This document shows, piece after piece, positions 47,290-57,005 of a DNA stretch of 64,000 bases. The notes below the pieces were generated by a model. It worked only from the letters and a program-made list of their open reading frames with translations. It ran no database searches and was not told where the DNA came from. Source of the stretch: Blakeslea trispora (taxonomy: Eukaryota > Mucoromycota > Mucoromycetes > Mucorales > Choanephoraceae). A program made the translations under genes and the position numbers. Position 1 is the first letter of the stretch. Each line of letters opens with the position of its first letter. The DNA lies in NCBI GenBank assembly GCA_025331445.1, contig JAIWNE010000002.1, positions 434,001-498,000 of the forward strand, given 5' to 3'.

Positions 47290-48288
47290 ATGTCTATCTC
47301 TACGTATTGCTTTTGGTTGTCTATCTTCATACTGGTTTGCCTGTCTCAACTAGGCGAGTTGGATGACTACAGTTCTACCTATGGATGGCGTCAAAGAACA
47401 AGCCAAGATCATCAGCTACCTCCAACAAAGCCCCCTTCTTTTTCTTTAGTTGGTTTTGTATGGTGTCTGTTTCGTACCATTCTACTCTGGTATTGGCGAT
47501 TCTTTCTTCATAGCTTGAGCCAGTTTCGCTATGTTCCTGCTCCTGCTATGGTTGAACACAAAGGACCTAAATACCATTACCATGCCATCAGTCAGATTGT
47601 AGATGGGTTCGATCAACGTTTTGAAGCTAGAATGGTCCATAGTGATTGGATCCAATCGTGTACGCGTATGTCTCTCTTACTTGAACGGTTGGCCCAAACC
47701 CACCTGTCTGAATGGCAACAACTCCTGTATGATTGGAACACAACCTACCATCAGTGTGATTATAGCCCAGCAGGATGCCACATCTTACATAGGCATCAAT
47801 ACCAATTGACCAATCAAAGCCTTAGTTATCTCTATCCTCAACAGATCATTCAAGTAAGACAGACGATGCAGCTCTATCATGCCTATAATCCACAGTTTAG
47901 TTCACTTGTGGATTATCTGAACAAGGTGTACGGTGGGGCTATGTATGAGACAGACAGATGGATGCAGCATCAGCTGAGACGTGTGCAACGCGATGTTTAT
48001 CTTCAGGTCTACAATGCCATGCATCATGGTTACTCCTTAGAGCCACACAAAATCAAACTGGACACAAGCCCATTGAGTGTGTGGTGGGTGAAAGAGATGG
48101 AGGAGACAATACCATGGTATCTGTATCTCAAAAAAAGGGACACATGTGTTGTGTGGCAGCTTATAGTCGTTTTATGGCATTATCTGTTGGATTATTTATA
48201 TTTTTGCTTGGATCGATTTAATCAGACACAGACAAGCAAGTTGCTCTGGAAATTAGATTTTTCACTGGAACAATGGTTAAGAACTTAG
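47290..48288 (+). CDS. Predicted membrane protein of unknown family
   Basis: A single-exon ORF of 332 residues starting 8 nt after the PPR stop. The N-terminus is a hydrophobic signal-like segment (CFWLSIFILVCLSQL). A second hydrophobic region follows at about residues 52-75 (VWCLFRTILLWYWRFF) and a third near the C-terminus (CVVWQLIVVLWHYLLDYLYF). Between them is a soluble stretch of about 200 residues rich in Tyr, His and Gln. I recognise no family. The extremely short spacing means that its promoter or 5' UTR must overlap the PPR coding region, or that both are on one transcript. Codon use looks like that of its neighbour, which supports a real gene. Confidence 0.65.
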   Translation: MSISTYCFWLSIFILVCLSQLGELDDYSSTYGWRQRTSQDHQLPPTKPPSFSLVGFVWCLFRTILLWYWRFFLHSLSQFRYVPAPAMVEHKGPKYHYHAISQIVDGFDQRFEARMVHSDWIQSCTRMSLLLERLAQTHLSEWQQLLYDWNTTYHQCDYSPAGCHILHRHQYQLTNQSLSYLYPQQIIQVRQTMQLYHAYNPQFSSLVDYLNKVYGGAMYETDRWMQHQLRRVQRDVYLQVYNAMHHGYSLEPHKIKLDTSPLSVWWVKEMEETIPWYLYLKKRDTCVVWQLIVVLWHYLLDYLYFCLDRFNQTQTSKLLWKLDFSLEQWLRT

Positions 48289-48351
48289 GCAAAGAGAGAG
48301 AGAGGGGGGGGAAGAGGTATAAATAAAGGATAATAGTAATAGTAAAATAAA

Positions 48352-49647
48352 CTAAAACAGTTCGTTTTCTTCTACAAGCTGTCGTTCCATGGTCTCATGG
48401 CGAAGATTGTAAGCTTCAGCCAAAACCTATTTCAGTCGTTAGCTCATTCTCTTCTTTTCTGTGATTTATGACTTACAGGCCGCATGTCCATATAAGGCAA
48501 GCGAAGCAACATGGTTCTTATTTCGGATTGTTCAAGATCTTCTAAATTCTCTCTGGCGTTTCTTAAAATGGCTAAAACAAATCGTAAATAAATATATCTA
48601 AAAGAACTGTCATTTGACTATGGGCTTACCAAGACAAACGTAAGGATGAAATTCAAGAGGATCAGGCATAGCAAAATAAGAGTCTAAGCCAAGTTAGTTA
48701 ATAAAAGGCTCGTCATTGTTATTATTAAATTGAATCTTACCCCATAATCGAATCAGATTCTCAAATTTCATTTCTCGCGATAACAAGTGTTGTAACCAAG
48801 AAGTGGTGAATTCGTTTAAATCAACTTCTTCTTCTTCAAAGTAATTTCGTCTAATAAATAATGAATGAGTAAGTCTTCTTTTCGTGTGTTTGTGTGTGCA
48901 AATATGGATTTTACTTTACAAATCAGGTAAAACGTATCGAAAAAGTGTCATAAAATTAGCTACATGTTCTTTCATTTGGTTGTCATATTCATCGCCTATA
49001 GCTTGTAATAATCGCTCAAAACAGAAATAAGCATCACATTCTCGGTAAAGTGAATGGATAAAAGGACCACAGAGAGTGACAAGAGCAGGATGATATTCAA
49101 CATCTCGGTTGGCATTTAGGTAGGCAATAATGATATTTTCAAATTTCTCCATGTTGTGTTTTCCGGCTAATTCAGGTGTACGTAATTGGTATCGACCCAC
49201 TTCCCCTCTGACTTTTTTGGCAATTTCCGGATCTGATTTATCCATCTGTTCATATTCTTCATGTCGTGCTTTTGAGCTGGAGAGTTCTTTGGCTTATTTT
49301 GAAGAAGTGATTAATATCAACTTTCTCATTTTTCATTCTTTTTATTTGTATTTACATCGATCTGCTTGTTGGACACCTAACAGGTATTTCCAGACTTCCT
49401 AGTAATAACAAGTAGAATAAGTATCAAGAGAAATTTTTTTTTAAACATGTCAATATAAAAAGGTGCTTACCCCACGTAATTCACTGGGAATACCATGTCT
49501 AGCCAACAACCGCAGTCTTTCGAGATCGACATAAACTTCTGACTGAAGTATTTCGTTAAAGTCATTCAGAATAGACAGTGCCTCATCTTGTTGCATTGTT
49601 TGATAGTGTTGTCTTTGTCGAACCAAATTTGACTGTAACTGAAGCAT
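48352..49647 (-). CDS. TBC domain (Rab GAP-like) protein
   Basis: Seven minus-strand exons, 49647-49471, 49398-49356, 49292-48920, 48850-48741, 48683-48630, 48571-48477 and 48426-48352, give 308 residues. It contains RHGIPSELRGEVWKYLLGV, the typical TBC entry, then HNMEKFENIIIAYL, ECDAYFCFERLL and MKFENLIRLWDSYFA. TBC domains speed GTP hydrolysis by Rab GTPases with an Arg and a Gln finger. The Arg region (RGEVGRYQ) is plausible, but the segment that should hold YxQGM reads VEYHPALV, so the Gln finger appears absent. It may be a non-canonical GAP or a Rab-binding scaffold. Which Rab it acts on cannot be told. Confidence 0.82.
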
Positions 49648-50904
49648 TTTGAATAGGGAAAAAAAAGTTATATGTTGTTGTTTTTGTTGTTAAAAGAGTT
49701 TTTTTTTTTTTTTTAAAAAAAAAGGCAAAAGGAAAAAAGTGACAAGCAGGACTTTAAATCCCATCATTAAGCTACTATTATTAAAACACGACTGATTATT
49801 TTTCCCTTTTTTTTTTTCTTCCCATTGCTTGTGCTACAGTGTTACTTTTATTTTAAAAGAGAGAATCTACTGTTTTCGGTAATAGATCGCACACTGAGAG
49901 AGAAGGGGGAGATCACTTACAAAAAATTTAAACTGCGCTTTAGGTTTGGATGGTACATACAACACAAGTAAGGTTTATGCAGAGGCAAGGTGTGTATGTT
50001 TGTGTGGGTGTGTGTATGTATGTAAGAGAGAGATCCGATAGGGATAATTTTTAGCTTACTTTTGTCTGGAGTTTAAAAGAGCCAAGTTCGAAAAAGCGAG
50101 CAAGTGTTCTCTTACCAAGTTTGTTAAAAAGATCTCTCTTTCTCTTGATAGCGCTTCGCATACGGCTTCATTGAATGTTTTTATCTGTCATGATCGGGTT
50201 AACTTCAAATTGACAATTTCATTTTGAGGTTGCTTGCTTCTTCAACAGTCAACATGGCGACCACCATGCCTCCCATACAATAATGCTTGTAAGTATCTGC
50301 ACATACATACATACATACATACATCATCAGTTTTACCAGGAAATCATAGCATGCGCATGACCACCCTGCTCTGAATATATACTTTATTATTAGAAGTTGT
50401 TTCTTTCTATTTTTTCTGGTTCATAAAATAATTACGAGATGTATGCAGCCCAAGACTTGCAACTGTCAGCGTCAGACGGAATCTGTTTATATCCTGTTTA
50501 CCAAGAAAGAAAAGCTTAATACTGTGGCTTTAGAGACGTGGGCGGTTTAGTAAAGTTAGTTGGTGTTCGCTCATGAGTTACAAGCCATCAAGAGTGCAAA
50601 AATAAACTTGTGCAATTAAAATCTCTATTTACAAATAAACTAATGAAATTCGAATATACCAATTATATTATTCTGAAACCCACTTGATGGCTTGAACTAC
50701 AGTCCCCTCTAAAAATAGTGTGTATATAAGTTATTTTACCATGAATTGCAGTCGATTGATTATGATTTAGAGAATATGCTGATAAGCATGATACGTTTTG
50801 AATGGGACAAAAGAAAAGAGTCTAAATGTCTTTATTACTTTAAGAATAATAGTTGATGATTGTGGCGAATGACAATAAGAAAGCTTTTGATGTATTACTT
50901 CTGT
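49648..50904. other. Intergenic and repeat-flanking region
   Basis: The proximal part is the T- and A-tract 5' flank of the TBC gene (T17 near 49698). It also holds a GT/GA-rich stretch (49990-50035) and an (ACAT)6 microsatellite. No gene is recognised. Confidence 0.45.
50301..50324. repeat. (ACAT)6 microsatellite
   Basis: Six perfect ACAT units in AT-rich intergenic DNA. Confidence 0.9.
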
Positions 50905-51645
50905 CTAAGTTTGGCATGGCCTTAGCATCGATCACTTTGACTATGAGGCTAAATAGGCTCAATTGATCTTCTTATACTTCGTACAGCCCAAATGGTTATT
51001 GTTTACATACTAAAGTATCCAAAGGCTTGTTACCTGTTCTGAGCAATGTATCATCGTATCGAGACAGAATAGGAAGGAATGAGCAGACATGATTAACACT
51101 ATACACAGCAACTCGGTAAACTAAAAATACATGAAGCAATTCAGACACACTTAGGAGCATCAAGCCAATGAGATTTGCCGACAAGCGTGTTGACATCAAA
51201 GCAAGTTTTAATACTGTCTACTTTTTCTGCAATACCACAGCAGATTTCTTTCTCTACAATTGTCCAAGCCACAAGCACAACCAAAAAGATGAGCTGTATA
51301 AGCAGACTAACTATTGATACATATGAGTTGCTGTATAGCTTTTTGTATGACACGATTAACTTGCATGTCTTTGTTAATACAAGAATATCCATATACCATC
51401 CTGTTCTTGCTTTTATTGCGGATTTAATAACAGCAATGATTGTATTCGATCTATACCAACCTCTTCTTTTTGTATGCTAAGGGTAGAAGTGTGGTCTTTT
51501 TGTATTATCAAACAAAGATCCAAGATGCACATTGATACAGAACAAGAATAAATCAACTTTATGCACAAAGAGTAAACAACAATCAATATATCAGCCAATA
51601 AAATTGAACAGTAATGTGGTCAATCAACTTTGTAAGATAAAGAGA
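50905..51645 (-). repeat. Copy B of the duplicated 0.74-kb segment
   Basis: Reverse-oriented partner of 28751-29497, with the same overlapping ORFs (for example 51392-51141 on the minus strand differs by one residue, Glu for Gly). The match fades at about 50905 on one side. It stops at about 51645 on the other, only 17 bp from the left end of the 909-bp TIR element. Confidence 0.7.
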
Positions 51646-51661
51646 AAAAAAAGTTCTGCAG

Positions 51662-52570
51662 CAGTTACTTTATTTGAGAGTATTCATATTCCTGAAAAAT
51701 GCACTTTTATGCTGAGCATACTGTAGAATTGAATGGCACTTTGGCACTTAGGGCGATTAGAAGTCAGAAGATTGCTGCTCTTATATTATGTGCTCTTACA
51801 TCAAACAACTCTTAAATCAAACGACTACTGTATAAAATTGAAGAACTCGTTAGTCTTTCAAGCAGAAGGCATGCTATGTAGAACCTCAAAGTTGAAGGTA
51901 GATGCCAACTTTTGGTGTAACCTTTTTTCCTGCTTTCTGTTTCTGCAGGCTTCTGCAGAATGACAAAAGTTGGAGAGATGATTGTACCTTCAACTTTTGT
52001 TGACGTAACTAACATACAACTCAATAAATTGCATAACATTTTATGTTTGTACTAGAAGCATTGTGTTGTAGGCGAGGAGACTCATGAAGAGTGGCAGCCA
52101 TATGAGACTATAAACTTTCAATCTTCAACAGCTAAGGTTACTTCCTTGTTAAAGCTACTTTTTTAGCAGAAATTAGTTTAAAATGAAAGTAAAAGTATTG
52201 ATAATAAAAACAAATAAGTAGACTGAACTGAGCTCTGTGATATCCGCTGTTGCTAAGTTTTGTTATCTGAATGACTGGATAATTTAGCCGTTATGTCATT
52301 GTCAGACTATAAGCAAGAAACGAGTGTGTCTTGTTAAGTTATATGATTGAGTAAGAAAAAAATAGCTAACAAGTTTATGAATTTGATGCTTGATTTACGC
52401 CTAGTAGTCGCTCGATTTAAGAGTTGTTTGATGTAAGAGCACATAATATAAGAGCAGCAATCTTCTGACTTCTAATCGCCCTAAGTGCCAAAGTGCCATT
52501 CAATTCTACAGTATGCTCAGCATAAAAGTGCATTTTTCAGGAATACGAATACTCTCAAACAAAGTAACTG
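51662..52570. mobile_element. Non-autonomous element with 168-bp terminal inverted repeats
   Basis: 51662-51829 and 52403-52570 are inverted copies, about 164 of 168 positions identical, both starting CAGTTACTTT at the outer end. The 573-bp interior holds no recognisable transposase, so it is a MITE- or foldback-type element. Clear target duplications were not found: the flanks TTCTGCAG and TTGGATAC differ. The superfamily is therefore open. Confidence 0.75.
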
Positions 52571-53202
52571 TTGGATACCTTTGTTTAACAAGAGTATTGC
52601 ATTTTGCTTTCGGCTTTGCAGATTCCATTTTTCTGTGGATAGTCTGTTCAATTTTGTGTACTTTGAGCATTCACTCTAGAGCCAAATTATCTGCTAAAGA
52701 AAAGCTGTGAATGGCTAACTCAGTTTTGAGCCTTATAGCAATTTCAGTTATTTTAAGACAAAGGCAGTCTCCCCGAATGTTAGCTTTTCTCTTTGACCAA
52801 AACAACTCATTCTTACCGTTTTTCTTGTTTTCAAATAATCTGCCACCCAATGAATGACTCATTTTTTTAGTGTAATTTTTTTAAACTTAAAATATAAAGG
52901 GTGAACAATAACTTAATGTCTTAAATGGGTTGTCATACAAGAAAAAAACGGATCCCAGCAAGAAAAGAAGAGAGTGAACATACTCTTGTGTTCATCCCAG
53001 TTTACTAGTATTGCTTATAAGCTTAAGGCACTATTGCATACTTGCTATTGTCCTCCATCTTTTCTAGTTCAAGGAACCTAAGCTTTTCGCGTTTATTGTA
53101 TAATAAAAGTACGCATGCACTTTTTTTGTAGAAACATGCACTTTTATAAACTTTCTTTCCACCCCCCCAAATTGAATTCAAACAGCGTCGTTTAAGTTCA
53201 TG
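52571..53202. other. AT-rich spacer between two mobile elements
   Basis: Short ORFs only. Two GCA(C)-rich near-repeats (TGCACTTTT-like words at about 53118 and 53140) resemble a word found in the neighbouring TIR element. No gene is recognised. Confidence 0.4.
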
Positions 53203-53955
53203 GGCGGGGCTGCTGTGTCTGGGGGACTACTCCGCCGGTAATAAGCAATACGATTGGACACTGTTAGCCAATAAAAGTTGTTATTACCGTCGCTCATTTA
53301 AGCTTTTGCATACAATGCTTTTTGATGAGTGGGCTCAAACAGAACATTACTAAAAACTACAAAAGTTTCTCTCTGTTCTACCAAAGAGATTCATCAAGAA
53401 AATTACAGTGATTGAGAGCTTGTTCGACTACAAATAAGAAACGAAAGTGAGTAAGACAATCAAGCTAATGAAGTAAGCCTTATCTCAGAAACGAAGCCAG
53501 TAACGCCCTGCAATCCTTGCAAGAGCTGGATTTCGTTTAAGGAACATTATTAGAGGAGTCAATGAAAGATATGCTCTCGAGTAACATCGTTCTGGCTGAA
53601 CATTTTGAGGACCTCCTAACTTGCTTGGTAGAATAAAAGGCGCATTCCATTGTTTGAACCCTGAATGCCCTTCTGTCAGAAATGGTCGTGGGGTAAGTGG
53701 CCGTGACAAACTGTCTGCTCTTGCTATTGCCATTTCCGGGATTACGAGTATGCTCTTTCAGCAAACCCTCCCTGCTTTCTCTCAAACCATCAGTCCCTCC
53801 GACACTGAATTTAATCACAAAACAGCATCCTTTTGTACAAGAAGCGGTGTATTGGCTGCACGCGAAGCGTGATGAGCAAGGTTGTAAGTGTTACATAAAC
53901 TCTAATTGCTTTAAATTGCTAAATCTTCTCTCCCCCCAGACATGACAGCTTTACC
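53203..53955 (+). mobile_element. Internally deleted copy of the Fanzor-type TIR element
   Basis: Flanked by a perfect 8-bp direct duplication, AGTTCATG, at 53195-53202 and 53956-53963. The ends are inverted repeats (GGCGGGGCTGCTGTGTCTGG against GGTAAAGCTGTCATGTCTGG). The left 350 bp and right 300 bp align with the two sides of the 9832-12099 element, but about 1.5 kb of interior is missing. The join lies near 53622-53640. The remaining C-terminal coding part reads KGAFHCLNPECP, then RDKLSALAIAISG, as in the longer copy. Orientation is opposite to that of the longer copy. Confidence 0.8.
53636..53872 (+). pseudogene. Fanzor/TnpB-like C-terminal fragment in the deleted element
   Basis: The open frame carries F-x-C-x4-C (FHCLNPEC), GRDKLSALAIAISG and LFQQTLPAFSQTIS, strongly similar to the 10130-9915 frame. 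The upstream CxxC half of the zinc finger is deleted, so this fragment cannot encode a working protein alone. Confidence 0.55.
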
Positions 53956-53963
53956 AGTTCATG

Positions 53964-54264
53964 CAACCAATTACGCAACTGTTGTCAGGCACGTGAGGCC
54001 ATCTGTGCGTACACTGAAAAACAAAACAGAAAAAATTTCATCACAACATAAAGACATCAACAAAGAAAAAGAGAAACAAAGCAAAAGAAACACTCAGTAA
54101 TTTGGTCTATCAAAAAAAAAAAGAATATAGGTTGATGTCATAGTCATATAATGCTAATAAAAGCAGGATGCTTTCGGACACTCAAAACTGTTTCACTCAA
54201 ATAAGCCTCTGTTTTTCTGCTTTTGCTTTTCTTGTGTTTTTTTCTTTCATTTAGTATCTAGAAA
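53964..54264. promoter_or_regulatory. 5' flank of the endopolyphosphatase gene
   Basis: An AT-rich 300 bp between the end of the mobile element and the ATG, with a T- and C-rich run at 54210-54252. The element therefore sits in the promoter-proximal region of this gene. No factor site is claimed. Confidence 0.4.
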
Positions 54265-55776
54265 ATGAAGTTCAAGTCGATCAGTTTGATTTGCTTGTTC
54301 TTCTCTGCCGGGAATTGCTTAGTAGAACAGGTACCATTCCAATTGCCTGTTCACGCTGTCACATCGAACAAGGTGCATGGTCAATTCTTACATATTACTG
54401 ACATTCATGTAAGCCCCTATAATTATTAAAATGTTGTTTTTTTTACTGATTATCTCAGATGGATCAACATTATGTCTATGGTGCTACTATTCAATCGGAT
54501 TGTCACCGAAAACCCAAAAAGCATAAGCATAAAAAAGAAGAACAAGGCTTATTGGCAGGTTATTGGGGTGCGCCTGGTACAGACTGTGATTCATCGCCTC
54601 GTTTCGTTTATCATTCAATAGACTGGATTGCAAATGAATGGAGAGATAAAATCGATTTTGTCATTTGGACAGGCGATAATGCAAGGTAGAATTATATGTG
54701 TGCTCATTAAAAAAAACATATTCTTATTTCGATATAGACATGATGGTGACCCTCATATCACACGTACACAAAAGGAAATCACTGGCTACAATAAAAAAGT
54801 GACCAAGGCACTTAAAAGAGCATTTCACCACCCTAATCGTACCATTCCCATTGTCCCCTGTCTGGGAAATAATGATGTTCATCCTCACAACCAATTCAGA
54901 GGCATGAAGAAGAACCCTCAACTATTGACATTTAGCCGGATATGGTCTGATTTCATTCCAGCCGATCAGCAACGTCATTTCCAGCGTGGTGGTTACTTTG
55001 CTGTGGATGTGGCACCAGGCATTCGTGTGTTATCCTTGAATTCACTCTATTTCTTTGGTTCAAACGATGTTGTCAACAGCTGTAGTGACCCTAAAAGCCC
55101 AGGTGCACGTCATGTCCGATGGTTAAAACACGAATTGAAACGGGCTGAACGCGACGGGGTCAAGGTGATCATCATGGGCCATGTACCTCCTACTGTCAAA
55201 ACATTTAAAGATAGTTGTCTAGACGACTACATTAAGCTGTCTACACGTCATGCCGATGGGATCATGGGCCACATGTATGGTCATGCCAACTTTGATCATT
55301 TCCAGATCATCAGTCGCCAGTTCAACAGTGTCTCTGCCAATCAAGACACCGGTCGGTTCGTCTCCAGTCTACGCAAGCAGTACCGTATGGTCAAGAAAGC
55401 ACACGACCGTTCTCAGCTGGTGGCCATTCATGTCGCCCCTCCTCTCTTACCCTTGTTTCAACCTACCTTCCGAATCAACCGATACGAACATAACCAGTCC
55501 TCACCTCAATTTGGCCAATGGCTTAAATACACACAATACTATAGTAACCTGACTTATTGGAACCAACACCGACATCAACTGCCTTCCTTTGAAATCGAAT
55601 ATGAGACAGACAAAGACTACCATCTGCCTGATTTAACCACGGCTAGCTGGCTTGATTTTGCAGATCGTTTAGGGTCCAAAAGGCATAAAAAGATATGGAA
55701 ACTTTACAGGTCTCATCTGTTTGTGGGCACAAGCAACAAATGGTATGGTCAGAGTGTGCCTTCTCCAAGTTTATGA
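54265..55776 (+). CDS. PPN1: Vacuolar endopolyphosphatase
   Basis: Three exons, 54265-54408, 54459-54685 and 54738-55776, give 469 residues. The N-terminal hydrophobic segment (ISLICLFFSAGNCLV) acts as a signal or anchor. Calcineurin-like metallophosphatase motifs follow in order: HGQFLHITDIHMDQHY, WTGDNARHD, CLGNNDVHPHN, IMGHVPP and MYGHANFDHF. This set, with WGAPGTDCDSSP, matches the Ppn1 endopolyphosphatase family, which cleaves long polyphosphate chains internally in the vacuole and needs divalent metal. The family is usually 550-700 residues, so this one is at the short end. Its stop codon is 11 bp from the convergent MTC1 stop. Confidence 0.88.
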
Positions 55777-55787
55777 AGATAATAAAT

Positions 55788-56713
55788 TTATTGATTTAAG
55801 CCTGACATACGCGTATAAACATAGTCTTGAGCAATCGTTGTCACAGCCATCTGGAGGATGTCAATCATCTTATCATCGACCCATTCAGCATCCTCATCAT
55901 CATAATCAAGCCAACTGAGAGGCATAGTTTGAGAGCATGTCTTGAATTGAAGTTGATGGTTAGGGTCCATCATCATCAGCACAAACATGAGTTGAGCATC
56001 CTTGGGTTCGTCTGTGATATTGAATTGAACGGCCTGCAGAGCCATATAGACAGGGCATTGAACTACAGGTGTGGCTCCTGTTTGAGGAAGATAGACCTGT
56101 TCTTTTGTGTCTTCTGTTGGAACAGGCTTTTGGATGAGTGCTTGGAGGCTTGTCTCGGCCAAAGCGAATGCTTCCTTAATACTCTGGGCCATATGGAGTT
56201 GACGTTGATCTGCTTGGCCATGCTTTGTGGTCTCACGCACAGTGACCTGACCTGATTCTGTATGTTCCATCACACGAGCAAAAGCACGATAGACTAAGGC
56301 CTCTAAACCACTGTAGCCTTCCATTTGATAGGTTAAATAGACTTGAACCAATTCATGCTCAGAGATAGGGGGTGCTACTGTTTCTAACAGAGTAGTTGTT
56401 AACTGTTTCAAGCCAGTGCCTATGAGAAAGAGATAAGTTACAAGATGTCTTTTTTTTTTTTGCCAAATCAAAATTACCTAATTTCTCAATATTTTCCTTG
56501 TTCACCAAGTTTTGAAGTGTCTTGACGCGATTTTCAAGTAATTTGGTCGTGTCTGTGTTGGCAACAGAACGATTGAATTGATCGGTTGTGGTCTTGACAG
56601 CAGCACTTGCTTGATTCCAAAAACTATTACCCCATGACGACCAACTTTGATTGGCTGTTGCTGGTGTAGCAGCATTGTTATTATTATTATTATTGTTGTT
56701 TTCGTTATTAGTG

Positions 56714-56753
<40 letters not shown>

Positions 56754-56937
56754 CCGATGTGGTAGGCTTTTCTTGTTCTTCAGATGAGGTAGGATAATTT
56801 GAAATCTCATCCAAAAAGGACATGATGTCACTAGCTGACTTTTCTGTTTCTTCAGTTGCTTGAGCATCAGGTAAATTAAGTGATTCTAAAAACTTTTCAG
56901 CTTCTGAAAGACTGTTCTTATCTTGTGTGTCTGTCAT
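55788..56937 (-). CDS. MTC1: Maintenance of telomere capping protein 1 family
   Basis: Two minus-strand exons, 56937-56478 and 56419-55788, give 363 residues. The N-terminus is acidic with a short SASDIMSFLDEI helix motif. It is followed by poly-Thr (14 residues) and poly-Asn tracts, then SWSSWGNSFWNQAS, a Trp-rich amphipathic region typical of MTC1/DUF5427 proteins. The second exon is a compact domain ending in Trp-Leu-Asp-Tyr and acidic residues. Yeast Mtc1 is linked genetically to cdc13 telomere capping and physically to membrane trafficking; its biochemical role is unsettled. The assignment is from overall pattern, so it is not certain. Confidence 0.72.
56676..56755. repeat. In-frame trinucleotide microsatellites coding poly-Thr and poly-Asn
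   Basis: Runs of GTA and TTA/TTG (plus strand) encode about 14 Thr and nine or more Asn in the MTC1-like protein. Length variation between strains is likely. Confidence 0.85.
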
Positions 56938-57005
56938 GATAATAATAATAAGAAGAAAAGAGTGTATTTTCCTTATTTCGAAAAAGGGAATTTTTATTTT
57001 TATTC

